From: Poriferisodalis sp965262965
GTDB lineage: Bacteria > Actinomycetota > Acidimicrobiia > Acidimicrobiales > Poriferisodalaceae
Length of the DNA stretch: 64,000 bases
Reading direction: 5' to 3'
Assembly (NCBI RefSeq): GCF_965262965.1
Contig: NZ_OZ253573.1
Coordinates: 1,054,001-1,118,000 of the forward strand
Positions 1 to 9,263 of the stretch are shown here, in pieces; the stretch's first letter is position 1, and each line of letters begins with the position of its first letter. The notes beneath the pieces are model-generated. The model saw only the letters and a program-made list of their open reading frames with translations. It made no database searches and was not told the DNA's origin. The position numbers were made by a program, and so were the translations under genes.

Positions 1-2249
1 CCGTACGCCTCCATGCCGTATGCCAACCCGTAGCTCACCATCTTTGCCGTCGATCGCTGCTGGGTCGTGACTCCCTGCGGTGCAACGCCAAACAGAGATG
101 CGGCGGTGGCGCTGTGGATGTCACGGCCTGCGGCGAATGCATCGACGAGGCCGGGGTCCCCCGAGAGATGTGCGATGACGCGCAGCTCAATCTGGTTGTA
201 GTCCGCGATCAGCAACTCGAATCCGTCTGCGGGCACGAAGGCTCGCCGGAACAGCCGGCCCTGCTCGGTGCGCACTGGAATGTTGTGAAGGTTGGGTTCC
301 TCCGAGCTGAGTCGGCCAGTGCGTGCAACGGTCTGATTGAAGGTGGCGTGAATGCGTCCATCGGCGGACACGTACTCGAGCAAGCTGACGCCGTACGTCG
401 AGCGGAGCTTTTCCACTTCCCTGTAGGCCAGCAGACAATCCACGATCTTGTGCTCACCGCGCAGCGACTCGAGCGCAGCTGCGCTGGTGGAGTAGCCCGT
501 CTTCGTCTTGCGCTGAGGCGCCAGGCCGAGATCGGTGAACAACACTTCTGCCAGCTGTTTCGGAGAGTTGACATTGAGGTCGTCGCGTCCCGCAAGCAGC
601 CGTACCTCTGCTTTGAGCGCGGCCACTTCAGCGGTGAGATGGTCCCGCAACGCCTCAAGCTCGGTTCGGTCAACTCCGATGCCGACGGCCTCCATGCGGG
701 CCAGGACCGAAATGAGCGGGCGTTCGATATCGCGGTAGAGATCGGACATGCCCATCTCATCGAGCAGCGCGTCGAGGACAGGTGCAAGCAGCGCTACGGC
801 GAGAGCATCCCGACCTGCCTGAACGCTGAGATCCGTCGGCTCCGCATCGACATTGTCGAATCCGAGCTGGCCCTGGGCCTCGACTGCCCCGTCGTCGAAG
901 TGAATGCCGCAGTGGCGAGCCAGCAGAGCCCCAATCTCGTCGCGGCCCTCAGAGGGATCGATGAGGTACGCAGCGATGGCGGTATCCACCTCGAGCCCTG
1001 GCAAGCCCGCACCATCAGGGCCGATTGCGGGCAGTCGCGCCAAGGCTCGCATCAAGGGCTTGGCCTGATGGACATGCACACCCGGACCGTCAGTCCCAAG
1101 CAATGCGATCAGCGCGGATGCGATCTCGTCACGGCCAAGCTGATCCGGTCTCAACGCGAGCACCTCGGCTGCGTCGGCGTCGGTTTCGATCGCGAGCACA
1201 CCCAACCTGTCGTCGTCGCTCCGCGCCCATCCGACAGCGACGGGCTCGGGGCGCCGAGCCAGCTCGGCGAGCATGTCCGCGACATCGGCGGCGGCGGGCG
1301 TCAGCACTCGAACCTCTGCCAGTCCAGCGGATTCGCTGCCAGCGGACCCGGCAGTGAGCACGCCGTCCAACGTCGTTCCGATCAGAGCCTCTTGCAGGCG
1401 GGCGCGCAGGCTTGCGAATTCGAGGAATTCGAATGTGCGGTCCACGAGTTCCGCATCGAAGCCGTCCCACCGCAGCTCATGAGCAGGCACGTCGATCGGT
1501 GCATCGGTTCGCAGTTCCATCAATTCGATGTTGCGGCGAACGACATCGGCGTGTGCGGCAAGATTCTCGGCCAGCTTGGGCGTCTGCTCGGACGCCGCAG
1601 CGAGCAGCGCCTCCACATTTCCGTATGAGTTCAGCAGTTTTGCCGCGGTTTTCTCCCCGACTCCGGGCACGCCGGGCAGGTTGTCGGAAGGGTCCCCCCG
1701 CAACGCGGCGTACTGCACATACATCTCGGGCGTGACGCCGGTCCGCTCAGTGATGCCGGCCTCGTCGTACAGCGCGTAGTCGGTGACTCCCCGTCGGTTG
1801 TACAGAACCTGGACATGCGGGTCGCGCACGAGTTGGTACACGTCCCGGTCGCCGCTCACGACCACAACGTCGTCACCTCGAAGATCTGCCTCGTGCGCCA
1901 GCGTCGCGAGCAGGTCGTCGGCCTCGAATCCCGCACAGTCGATGGCCGGGATGCTCAAAGATTCGAGCACTTGACGCACAAGGCCGAATTGCTCGATCAG
2001 GGTTGCGGGGGTCGCGTCGCGCTGGGCCTTGTAGTGCGGTGCCGCCGTGTGGCGGAATGTCGGCTCGCGACGGTCGAAGCACACGGCAAGCGCGTCTGGG
2101 CGATGGTCTCGCACCAGATTGATGAGCATCGAGGTGAAGCCATACACCGCACCAGTGCGCTGGCCTGAACGCGTTGCCATGTCCTCTGGAATAGCGAAGA
2201 ACGCCCTATATGTCAGGGAATTCCCGTCGAGCAGCAGCAGCCTCGTCAT
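1..2249 (-). CDS. polA: DNA polymerase I, C-terminus beyond window edge
   Basis: DNA polymerase I, used in repair and Okazaki-fragment processing. The ATG at 2249 opens MTRLLLLDGNSLTYRAFF, the start of the 5' nuclease domain. The helix-hairpin-helix signature GDPSDNLPGVPGVGEKTA lies near residue 200. A degenerate 3'-5' exonuclease-like middle follows. The polymerase domain begins with TGRLSSEEPNLHNIP and motif A (DYNQIELRVIAHLSGD). The window edge cuts the gene just after motif B (RSTAKMVSYGLAYGM), so motif C and roughly the last 130-150 residues are missing. About 749 residues are visible of a usual 880-920. The middle shows no obvious DEDD set, as in many actinobacterial PolA proteins, but I did not check every residue. 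It lies next to the ANTAR regulator gene on the same strand. Confidence 0.96.
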   Translation of the reverse strand, partial: MTRLLLLDGNSLTYRAFFAIPEDMATRSGQRTGAVYGFTSMLINLVRDHRPDALAVCFDRREPTFRHTAAPHYKAQRDATPATLIEQFGLVRQVLESLSIPAIDCAGFEADDLLATLAHEADLRGDDVVVVSGDRDVYQLVRDPHVQVLYNRRGVTDYALYDEAGITERTGVTPEMYVQYAALRGDPSDNLPGVPGVGEKTAAKLLNSYGNVEALLAAASEQTPKLAENLAAHADVVRRNIELMELRTDAPIDVPAHELRWDGFDAELVDRTFEFLEFASLRARLQEALIGTTLDGVLTAGSAGSESAGLAEVRVLTPAAADVADMLAELARRPEPVAVGWARSDDDRLGVLAIETDADAAEVLALRPDQLGRDEIASALIALLGTDGPGVHVHQAKPLMRALARLPAIGPDGAGLPGLEVDTAIAAYLIDPSEGRDEIGALLARHCGIHFDDGAVEAQGQLGFDNVDAEPTDLSVQAGRDALAVALLAPVLDALLDEMGMSDLYRDIERPLISVLARMEAVGIGVDRTELEALRDHLTAEVAALKAEVRLLAGRDDLNVNSPKQLAEVLFTDLGLAPQRKTKTGYSTSAAALESLRGEHKIVDCLLAYREVEKLRSTYGVSLLEYVSADGRIHATFNQTVARTGRLSSEEPNLHNIPVRTEQGRLFRRAFVPADGFELLIADYNQIELRVIAHLSGDPGLVDAFAAGRDIHSATAASLFGVAPQGVTTQQRSTAKMVSYGLAYGMEAY

Positions 2250-2269
2250 CGGGCCTCCCAGCGGGGACC

Positions 2270-2845
2270 TCAGGGCGTCAGCTGACCGTCGACGACCTGC
2301 TGGGCGATGTCTCGCATCTTCGCACGATTGGCCATCGCGGTGCTCCGGATGAACTCGAACGCGTCTTGCTCGGTGAGCTGAAACTCGTCCATCAGGGTGC
2401 CTTTCGCCCGCTCCACCGCCTTGCGGGTCTCCAGCTTCTCCTCAAGGCTCTCGACAGTGTCCTCCAGCTCACGCATCTCTGTGAAGCGGCCCCATGCAAC
2501 CTCGATGGCCGATACCAGTTCTTCGCGCTGGAACGGCTTCACCAAGTACGACAGCACCCCGGCGTCACGCGCTTCGGCGATGAGATGCCGTTTGCTGAAC
2601 GCCGTGAGTATCAGGACTGCCGAAGCGCGGTCGGCGGCGACCTCCCTGGCTGCATCGAGACCGTCGCGACCGGGCATCTGGATGTCGAAGATGCACACGT
2701 CGGGCTCGTGACGACGGACCAGGTCCACTGCTTCGTCGCCCCGCCCGGTCTCTGCCACGACGACGTAGCCCTCGTCTTCGAGCATCTCCCGCAAGTCGAG
2801 CCGAATGATGGCTTCGTCCTCTGCGATCACGACTCGCTTGGGCAC
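2270..2845 (-). CDS. pdtaR: ANTAR-domain response regulator (PdtaR-like)
   Basis: Two-domain regulator of 191 residues. The receiver domain starts PKRVVIAEDEAIIRLDLREM, with the acidic pair ED, phosphoacceptor Asp in CIFDIQMPGRDG, Thr in ILTAF and Lys in YLVKPF. The C-terminal ANTAR domain (ERAKGTLMDEF…AFEFIRSTAM) binds paired hexanucleotide-loop hairpins in RNA and acts by antitermination. I chose the GTG at 2845 because it follows a GGGGAG stretch and precedes the first conserved strand. A longer open frame upstream runs across the tRNA gene and is not coding. Rv1626/PdtaR of Mycobacterium is also encoded close to polA, which supports the assignment. No partner histidine kinase is in the window. 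Confidence 0.9.
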   Translation of the reverse strand: MPKRVVIAEDEAIIRLDLREMLEDEGYVVVAETGRGDEAVDLVRRHEPDVCIFDIQMPGRDGLDAAREVAADRASAVLILTAFSKRHLIAEARDAGVLSYLVKPFQREELVSAIEVAWGRFTEMRELEDTVESLEEKLETRKAVERAKGTLMDEFQLTEQDAFEFIRSTAMANRAKMRDIAQQVVDGQLTP

Positions 2846-3001
2846 ACACGCTCCCCGAACTCGACGGGACTTCCCGCGCCAGTCGCCGTTGTGGACTCTT
2901 GTCCCTCTCGGCGGCTGCGGGTCGGCCAGCCTACCTGTCAGGTTGCCGTGGCTCGCCGGATTTCGCCTTGCCTCGCAGGGCAACAGCGCGATGCACTGGA
3001 G

Positions 3002-3084
3002 TGCCCGGGGCGGGAGTTGAACCCGCACGCCCGTGAGGGCAGAGGATTTTGAGTCCTCCGTGTCTGCCGTTTCACCACCCGGGC
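3002..3084 (-). tRNA. tRNA-Leu (anticodon CAA)
   Basis: An 83-nt gene folds as a class II tRNA. The acceptor stem pairs GCCCGGG (5' end at 3084) with CCCGGGC near 3003-3009. The anticodon stem GAGGA/TCCTC encloses loop CTCAAAA, giving anticodon CAA for UUG leucine codons. A long variable arm and the T arm GCGGGTTCAACTCCCGC follow. CCA is not encoded. It lies between the ANTAR regulator and fabD. Confidence 0.93.
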
Positions 3085-3306
3085 TCTGAGCCGCCACAGC
3101 GTACTCACGGTCAAACTGGCCGCGTGAAAGGGATGCAGCCGGCAGCCAGACCACTTGTCTCCCGCTCCCGTTCGCTGCACTGCATGCCCGTTCGGCCATG
3201 GAGTCGCCCATGCACCTTGCGGCCACCTACCCTTTACTGCGCGTTCACCGTGCCGCTGTGGGGCAGGAGCTGATTGCTCGCGCACCGGCGCTCTTGAGGA
3301 GGACGA

Positions 3307-4491
3307 GTGCTGGCATTCACGTTTCCAGGGCAGGGCTCGCAGCTGCCCGGCATGGGAGAGCCCTGGACCTCGCATGAGTCGTGGGAGCTCGTCATCGAGG
3401 CATCGGATGCCTGCGGCCGTGACGTGGCAGCCCTGCTGCTCGATGCGGATGCTGACGAACTGCGCCACACCCGCAACTCGCAGCTGTCGACATTCGTGCT
3501 GTCGATGGTCGTGCTCGACGCGGTCGAGCGCACCGGCGCGACGTTCTCAATTGCCGCTGGGCACTCGCTGGGCGAGTACAGCGCACTCACCGCTACGGGC
3601 GCGCTCGCATATGACGACGCCGTGAGGCTCGTCGCGGAGCGTGGCGAAGCCATGCAGGTTGCCGCCGACGAGCACGACGGAACCATGGCGGCGGTTCTCG
3701 GCCTTGACGACAACCTTGTCGCCCAAGCATGCGAAAACACTGATGGCGACGTCTGGGTCGCGAACTACAACGCTCCGGGTCAGGTCGTGATCGCTGGCGC
3801 ACCCGATGCGGTGGCCGCAGGCGGAGCAGCAGCGAAAGCGGCAGGTGCCAAGCGCCTCATGCAGTTGCAGGTCGGCGGTGCCTTCCACACGCCGTTCATG
3901 CAGCCAGCGCGGGATCGGCTGCGCAAGGCTCTGGCCGAAGTCGAGATCCGTGCGCCGAGTGTGCCGGTCGTCGCGAACGTTGACGCTCGCCCGCGCTCGG
4001 ACGACAACGAGTGGCGCTCGCTTCTCGCACAGCAGCTCACCAGCCCGGTTCTGTGGCGAGCGAGCCTGCACGCGTTGACCGACGTCGGCGTCACCACATT
4101 TGTCGAACTGGGCCCCGGCAAGGTGCTCACGGGGATGACCAAGCGAACCAACAAGGCTGCGACAGCGCTGTCGGTCGGCGCACCCTCGGAGATCGACGCC
4201 TTCATGGAAGCGCTTGCCGACTCTGCTCCGGCTGTCCCTGCCGTTCTCGGCGGCGAGAACCTCTATGTGACCGAGCGTCTCATCGTCAGCCCTTGCGCCG
4301 GGATCTTCGCGCTCGACAGCGACATGGGCAACGGCCAGCCGATCAGGGTCGGTGACGTCATCGGCCGCGTCGCCGGCGAGGAAGTGCGGTCGCCATTCGC
4401 GGGTACTGTCATGGGGATAATGGCCGTCGAGGGCGAACGCGTCACCGCACGGCAACCGATCGCGTGGCTCCGCACCGGGGACGCGACCTAG
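3307..4491 (+). CDS. fabD: Malonyl-CoA:ACP transacylase with C-terminal biotinyl/lipoyl-like domain
   Basis: Loads malonyl groups from CoA onto ACP for type II fatty-acid synthesis. The first 300 residues are a complete FabD: FPGQGSQ near residue 6, the nucleophile elbow GHSLGEYSA near residue 86, the catalytic His in GGAFHTPFM, and the closing motif ELGPGKVLTGM. Usual FabD ends here. This protein carries about 85 more residues ending in a biotinyl/lipoyl-like fold (VGDVIGRVAGEEVRSPFAG, then VEGERVTARQPIAWLR). The hairpin that would carry the modified Lys (MKM in biotin carriers) reads GIMA, so it is probably not biotinylated. The GTG start at 3307 follows GAGGAGGAC. First gene of the fab cluster. 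Confidence 0.93.
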   Translation: MLAFTFPGQGSQLPGMGEPWTSHESWELVIEASDACGRDVAALLLDADADELRHTRNSQLSTFVLSMVVLDAVERTGATFSIAAGHSLGEYSALTATGALAYDDAVRLVAERGEAMQVAADEHDGTMAAVLGLDDNLVAQACENTDGDVWVANYNAPGQVVIAGAPDAVAAGGAAAKAAGAKRLMQLQVGGAFHTPFMQPARDRLRKALAEVEIRAPSVPVVANVDARPRSDDNEWRSLLAQQLTSPVLWRASLHALTDVGVTTFVELGPGKVLTGMTKRTNKAATALSVGAPSEIDAFMEALADSAPAVPAVLGGENLYVTERLIVSPCAGIFALDSDMGNGQPIRVGDVIGRVAGEEVRSPFAGTVMGIMAVEGERVTARQPIAWLRTGDAT

Positions 4492-4578
4492 CTACGACCT
4501 ACCGCAACCGAAGGCGGGCGGCTACGACGGCACAACCGACACGCCCCGCAGACACGACACTTCGAACCGAGGCTTGAC

Positions 4579-5544
4579 ATGACTCGTACGACACCCAACG
4601 CATCGGGCGCCCGCATCGTGGGTATGGGCACTGCGCTGCCCGACCGCATCCTCACTAATGACGAGCTGGCGAAGATGGTCGACACTTCCGATGAGTGGAT
4701 CACCGAGCGGACCGGCATCACGTCACGGCACCTCGGCGGCACCACTGCCGGGTTGGCAGCCGAGGCGGGTGCGGCGGCCCTCGAAGACGCCGGGATCGAC
4801 CCTTCGGGAATCGACATGCTGGTGCTGGCCACCACGACGCCGGATCGAGCCGTTCCAGCGACCTCGTCGACCGTGCAGGAAATGCTCGGGCTGGATTGCG
4901 GCGCCATGGACGTCAACGCCGCGTGTTCCGGCTTCGTGTACTCGCTCGTCACCGGCCACGGTTTCATTGCCATGGGCCACGAGCGGGTGCTGGTCATCGG
5001 AGCCGAAGTCCTCGAACGGATCATTGACTGGACGGACCGCTCCACCTGCATCCTGTTCGCCAATGGCGCCGGCGCCGCCGTCATCGAGCGCAGCGAAAAG
5101 GGCACGGATCTCTTGGGCTGGCATGTGTCGAGCGACGGCGCGATGGAAGAGTACCTGTACTGCGAGCACGGCGAGACCATCTTCATGGCAGGCCAGAAGG
5201 TGTTCAAGAGGGCGGTGCTGGTGATGGAGGAATCGGCTCGCCAGTCGATGAAGCAGGCCAACCTCACCGCTGACGACATCGATCTGGTGGTCCCCCATCA
5301 AGCGAATATCCGCATTGTCGAGACCTCGTGCAAGCGGTTGGGCATCCCGTTCGAGAAAACCTCGATGGTCATTCACCGCACCGGCAACACTTCGTCGGCA
5401 TCGATCCCGCTCGCCCTGGACGATGCGGTGCGCAACGGACGGGTCAAAGAGGGCGACAACGTTCTGCTCGTCGGATTCGGCGCCGGGATGACGTCAGCCT
5501 CGGCCGTGCTCCGCTGGTCGGGCGAGCCCGGACGCCGCGGCTGA
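4579..5544 (+). CDS. fabH: 3-oxoacyl-ACP synthase III (KAS III)
   Basis: Starts fatty-acid synthesis by condensing an acyl-CoA primer with malonyl-ACP. At 321 residues it has the normal FabH length. The catalytic triad is visible: Cys in VNAACSGFVYS (near 117), His in VPHQANIRI (near 249) and Asn in HRTGNTSSASIP (near 279). The glycine-rich C-terminus VLLVGFGAGMTSA is typical. The ATG at 4579 directly precedes the conserved ARIVGMGTALPDRI. It lies 87 bp after fabD on the same strand. Confidence 0.96.
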   Translation: MTRTTPNASGARIVGMGTALPDRILTNDELAKMVDTSDEWITERTGITSRHLGGTTAGLAAEAGAAALEDAGIDPSGIDMLVLATTTPDRAVPATSSTVQEMLGLDCGAMDVNAACSGFVYSLVTGHGFIAMGHERVLVIGAEVLERIIDWTDRSTCILFANGAGAAVIERSEKGTDLLGWHVSSDGAMEEYLYCEHGETIFMAGQKVFKRAVLVMEESARQSMKQANLTADDIDLVVPHQANIRIVETSCKRLGIPFEKTSMVIHRTGNTSSASIPLALDDAVRNGRVKEGDNVLLVGFGAGMTSASAVLRWSGEPGRRG

Positions 5545-5620
5545 CCGCTGGCCCTGACCACCGTGCTTAACCGAGCCTCGCGAGCCAAAGCGTCTTCCCC
5601 TCGCCGATGAGTCCCCGTCC

Positions 5621-6355
5621 ATGAGCTCTGGCTCGGTGAGTTCAGACCCCGTGCGCACGGTGCTCGTCACCGGCGGAAGCCGGGGCATCGGTTTGGCGAC
5701 AGCACAGCTCTTCGCAGAACAGGGGCACCGCGTCGCCGTCACGAGCCGATCTGATCCGCCTGACGACGACCGGCTGGTGTGGGTCGCGTGCGACCAGTCC
5801 GACAGTGAGGCTGTCGATGCCGCCTACGGCCGCATCGAGTCCGAGCTGGGTCCCGTCGAAGTGCTGGTCGCGAACGCCGGGATCACGCGCGACCAGCTCG
5901 TGCTGCGCATGGCCGACGAGGATTTTGCCGCAGTAGTGGACACCAACCTGACGGGCGCGTACCGGATGGCCAAGCGGGCCGCTCGGCCGATGCTGCGTGC
6001 GCGCTGGGGCCGGCTGATCTTCGTGTCTTCAGTCGTAGGAATGCTGGGGTCCGCGGGCCAAGTCAACTACGCAGCATCCAAGGCTGGCCTCGTGGGCTTG
6101 GCCCGATCGCTTGCAAGAGAACTGGGCTCGCGCGGCATCACCTCCAACGTCGTCGCACCCGGCCCCGTCGCCACCGAGATGTTCGGAGCCCTCACCGACG
6201 ACCGGCAAGCTGCAATTACCGCTGCAGTGCCGCTCGGCCGTGTCGCCGAACCCGCCGAGATCGCGGCGGCGGTGGCGTTCTTGGCTTCCGGCCAAGGGGC
6301 GTACATCACCGGCGCGCTGCTGCCGGTGGACGGCGGCCTTGGTATGGGCCACTAG
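5621..6355 (+). CDS. fabG: 3-oxoacyl-ACP reductase
   Basis: NADPH-dependent reduction of 3-oxoacyl-ACP, a short-chain dehydrogenase of 244 residues. The cofactor motif TGGSRGIG is at about residues 15-22, the NAG motif is VANAGITRDQL, and the active site is Ser in FVSSVVG and Tyr-x-x-x-Lys in YAASK. The C-terminus LPVDGGLGMGH is characteristic of FabG. The ATG at 5621 gives a ten-residue lead before the first strand (VRTVLVTGG). It follows fabH by 76 bp. Confidence 0.94.
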   Translation: MSSGSVSSDPVRTVLVTGGSRGIGLATAQLFAEQGHRVAVTSRSDPPDDDRLVWVACDQSDSEAVDAAYGRIESELGPVEVLVANAGITRDQLVLRMADEDFAAVVDTNLTGAYRMAKRAARPMLRARWGRLIFVSSVVGMLGSAGQVNYAASKAGLVGLARSLARELGSRGITSNVVAPGPVATEMFGALTDDRQAAITAAVPLGRVAEPAEIAAAVAFLASGQGAYITGALLPVDGGLGMGH

Positions 6356-6462
6356 TCCGTGCGCCGAGAGCACGAACGCGTACCGGTTTGCGGTCATCTG
6401 GCACCTACACTTCGCACGCGCACAGCCGCTGGGGAGATCTGCCCACACATGAGGGGAACAGC

Positions 6463-6696
6463 ATGAGCGACACGTTGGATCGATTCACCGATTGCGCCGT
6501 CGAGGTACTCGCCGTCGACGCCGGACAGGTCACGCTCGAGGCCAGCTTTGCTGATGATCTCGATGCCGACAGTCTCGACCTCGTCGAGCTGGTCATGGCT
6601 CTTGAAGAGGAGTTCGACATCAGCGTTGACGAAGAGGAGCTAGAAGGCGTCATCACCGTCGGCCACGCGGTCGCGCTGGTCGAATCGAAACTGTGA
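6463..6696 (+). CDS. acpP: Acyl carrier protein
   Basis: Carrier protein of 77 residues that holds the growing acyl chain on phosphopantetheine. The attachment Ser lies in DDLDADSLDLVEL near residue 38, followed by the acidic recognition helix EEEFDISVDEEELEG. I chose the ATG at 6463 because it follows GAGGGGAACAGC. A longer open frame upstream lacks ACP character. The start of fabF lies 10 bp after the stop, which suggests coupled translation. Confidence 0.96.
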   Translation: MSDTLDRFTDCAVEVLAVDAGQVTLEASFADDLDADSLDLVELVMALEEEFDISVDEEELEGVITVGHAVALVESKL

Positions 6697-6706
6697 GCAT
6701 CCCGCA

Positions 6707-7888
6707 ATGAGTGACGGCCGTCGGGTCGCAATCGTGGGCCTGGGCGTCATCTCATGCGCCGGGACGAGCGTCGATGCCTTCTGGGATGGATTGAACTCCG
6801 ACCCGCCTGAGGGTGAGCGCCGCGTCGCCGATTTCGATCCGGCCCCGTTCTACGACAGCCCCAAGAACGCCCGTCGAGCTGACAGGTCTCAGCAGTTTGC
6901 GATGGCATCTACAGCCCAGGCGATGGCTGATGCCGGCGATCTCGGGACCAACCCCGATCGGCAGGGCGTCATCTACGGCACCGGCGTGGGCGGTTTGCAG
7001 ACGTTCGAGGATCAGGTGTTGGTCCTCGACCGCAAGGGAGCACGGCGCGTTTCGCCGTTCATGGTCCCGATGATGATGCCCAACGCGCCCGGTGCCGCGA
7101 TCTCGATGCGCTATGGCCTCGCGGGGCCGTGCGAGGTCCTGACCACCGCATGTGCGGCCGCAACGCACGCCATCGGCTACGGCACTCGGCTGATCCGAGC
7201 TGACGTCGTGGACGTGGCGGTGACGGGCGGATGCGAATCGGTGATGACGCCGGTTGGCACAGCGGGTTTCGCGAACATGACCGCCTTGTCCAGCAGCGGT
7301 GTCTCGATGCCGTTCGACGTCAATCGCGACGGTTTCATGATGACCGAGGGCTCGGCCACGCTGGTGCTCGAGGAATGGGACTCAGCCGTGGCCCGGGGTG
7401 CGTCCATCTGGGGCGAAGTCCTGGGTGTGGGCTCGAATGCCGACGCCCACCACATCACCGCGCCGTCGCCAGGCGGCGAGGGAGCGCTTCGGTGCATGCA
7501 GCTCGCGATCTCTGATGCCGGGTTGACACCCGATGACATCGTGCATGTCAACGCGCATGGCACGTCAACGTCGTTGAACGATGCCGCTGAGGCTGAGGCC
7601 TTGAACAAGCTCTTCGGTGCCGACGGCCCGCTGGTGACCTCGACCAAGGGCGTGACCGGTCACGCGCTCGGCGCTGCCGGTGCACTCGAGGCAGTCGCGG
7701 TGCTGTTGTCGATGCGGTACCGCAAGATCCCGCCGACGGCCGGGTGGACAACCCCGGACCCGGACATTCCCGAGTTCAACCTGGTGACCGGCGAAGCCGC
7801 CGATTGGGAGCCGGGACCCTCACTCAGCAACTCGTTCGGTTTCGGCGGCCACAACGGCTGCCTGGTACTCGGACCGCCGACCGCCTAG
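6707..7888 (+). CDS. fabF: 3-oxoacyl-ACP synthase II (KAS II)
   Basis: Elongating condensing enzyme of type II fatty-acid synthesis, 393 residues. The Cys-His-His set is visible: Cys in VLTTACAAATHAIG, His in VNAHGTSTSLND and His in TKGVTGHALGAAG. The C-terminal gate NSFGFGGHNGCLVL is present. Last gene of the fabD-fabH-fabG-acp-fabF run. The dehydratase FabZ is not in the cluster but occurs at 63083-63538, on the other side of the accessory region. Confidence 0.95.
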   Translation: MSDGRRVAIVGLGVISCAGTSVDAFWDGLNSDPPEGERRVADFDPAPFYDSPKNARRADRSQQFAMASTAQAMADAGDLGTNPDRQGVIYGTGVGGLQTFEDQVLVLDRKGARRVSPFMVPMMMPNAPGAAISMRYGLAGPCEVLTTACAAATHAIGYGTRLIRADVVDVAVTGGCESVMTPVGTAGFANMTALSSSGVSMPFDVNRDGFMMTEGSATLVLEEWDSAVARGASIWGEVLGVGSNADAHHITAPSPGGEGALRCMQLAISDAGLTPDDIVHVNAHGTSTSLNDAAEAEALNKLFGADGPLVTSTKGVTGHALGAAGALEAVAVLLSMRYRKIPPTAGWTTPDPDIPEFNLVTGEAADWEPGPSLSNSFGFGGHNGCLVLGPPTA

Positions 7889-7908
7889 ATCGCCGCCCCG
7901 CCGAGCCC

Positions 7909-9075
7909 CTACAGGCTCGCGTAGACCGCCGACTCGATGTCCTCGTACAGCTTGTACGAGCGCGCATCCGCGAACGGCACAACCTGGCTGATGTAGCAGC
8001 CGGCCACCTGGCTCGCCAGGTCGATCCAGAAGAACGAGTTGGCCAACCCGGCCCACATGAGGCCGCCGGCCGGGCGACCGGTCGGCGCAGGCTCCTCATT
8101 GATCTGGAACGTGAGGCCCCAGGACTTCTCGAGTCCGGGGAAGAACTCTGCATCGTTGGAGTACGGCGGGATAGCGGTGTGCAGCATCGTGACCCGCAGG
8201 TCGCCCATGGCATTGGACACCATCTGCTGGTGTGTGTCAGCCGAGACGATCTGGCGGCCGTCGAGGCTGCCGCCGTTGAGCATCATCGCCAGGAAGCGGC
8301 AGTAGTCGTCGATCGTGGAGTACAGGCCGCCTCCGCCCATCTCCATTTCGGGGTCCTGGGGGATCTCGAATGGCATCTCGACCAGCGAGCCGTCTTCCAT
8401 CCGGGCATGCATGGCCGAGATTCTCGACCGCATGTCATCGCTGATTCGAAACGCCGTGTCGGACATGCCAAGCGGCCCGGTGACGTTCTGCGCGAAGTAC
8501 TCCCCCAGCGACATGCCCGACACTGTCTCGACCATTTGGCCGGCGTAGTCGATGCCAGTTCCGTACATCCAACGTTCGCCCGGATCGAACAGCAGCGGAA
8601 TGCTGAGCGTCGATTTCTGGCACTCGGTGATGCCGGGCGTGCCCGTGGCCTCCTGGTACTGCCCCAGCTCTGCGCTCCAGATGTCGTAGCCCATGCCCGC
8701 GGTGTGGGTCAGCAGCTGTCGCAGCGTGATATCTCCATTGCGGGCCCGGGTAACGGGGTTGCCGTCGCCGTCGAAGCCGGTCAGCACATCGAGCTCGTCC
8801 AGCAACGGCAATGTTTCCGCCGCCGGGCCGTCGAGCGAGAGCTTGCCCTGTTCGACGAGCTGCATTGCTGCGGTGCCGGTCAGCGCCTTGGTCATCGAGG
8901 CGATCCAGCACACCGTGTCGTTGGTCATCGCCACATCACTGTCGGCGCCGCGTGTGCCCGCCGTACCGGAACAGATCTCGCCGTCTGGTCCGACGATCTT
9001 TGCCACCGCCCCAACGACATCGCCGTCGTCAACGCCCCGGTCGAGAATCCCCTGAACTGTGTCTGCAAGTGCCAT
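7909..9075 (-). CDS. Class C beta-lactamase-like serine hydrolase
   Basis: Predicted cytoplasmic esterase or peptidase of the beta-lactamase class C / EstB family, 388 residues. The nucleophile motif is S-M-T-K in WIASMTKALTGTAAM. LRQLLTHTAGMGYD is the conserved helix after it, and YGTGIDYAGQMVE stands where the YxN element is expected. No signal peptide is visible. The ATG at 9075 follows an AAGGAGA ribosome site. An open frame further upstream is ignored. Substrate unknown; a true beta-lactamase role is unlikely without export. Divergent from the esterase at 9264. Confidence 0.85.
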   Translation of the reverse strand: MALADTVQGILDRGVDDGDVVGAVAKIVGPDGEICSGTAGTRGADSDVAMTNDTVCWIASMTKALTGTAAMQLVEQGKLSLDGPAAETLPLLDELDVLTGFDGDGNPVTRARNGDITLRQLLTHTAGMGYDIWSAELGQYQEATGTPGITECQKSTLSIPLLFDPGERWMYGTGIDYAGQMVETVSGMSLGEYFAQNVTGPLGMSDTAFRISDDMRSRISAMHARMEDGSLVEMPFEIPQDPEMEMGGGGLYSTIDDYCRFLAMMLNGGSLDGRQIVSADTHQQMVSNAMGDLRVTMLHTAIPPYSNDAEFFPGLEKSWGLTFQINEEPAPTGRPAGGLMWAGLANSFFWIDLASQVAGCYISQVVPFADARSYKLYEDIESAVYASL

Positions 9076-9263
9076 GAGCGTCTCCTTGTTCGCAGCCGGG
9101 CGTGGCGCGGCCAGCGCCGAACGGCCCAGCGTGCGTGACGCTACTTCGACCCTCCGGCCAGCGTGACACCAGCGCGATCTCATCTGGCCGCTACGCAGAA
9201 CGCGGCTGGGCGAAGCGCTGCGCGAGACTCGGGCCCTCGCAATCGGACCCGGAGGGGCGTCTC

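Noticed and set aside
114..1628. Long plus-strand open frame of 504 codons
   Set aside because: It lies opposite polA, whose motifs are unambiguous on the minus strand. Long antisense frames are expected at this GC content.
2270..3226. Extended 318-codon form of the ANTAR regulator
   Set aside because: The extra N-terminal codons run across the tRNA-Leu gene. The GTG at 2845 fits the receiver-domain start.
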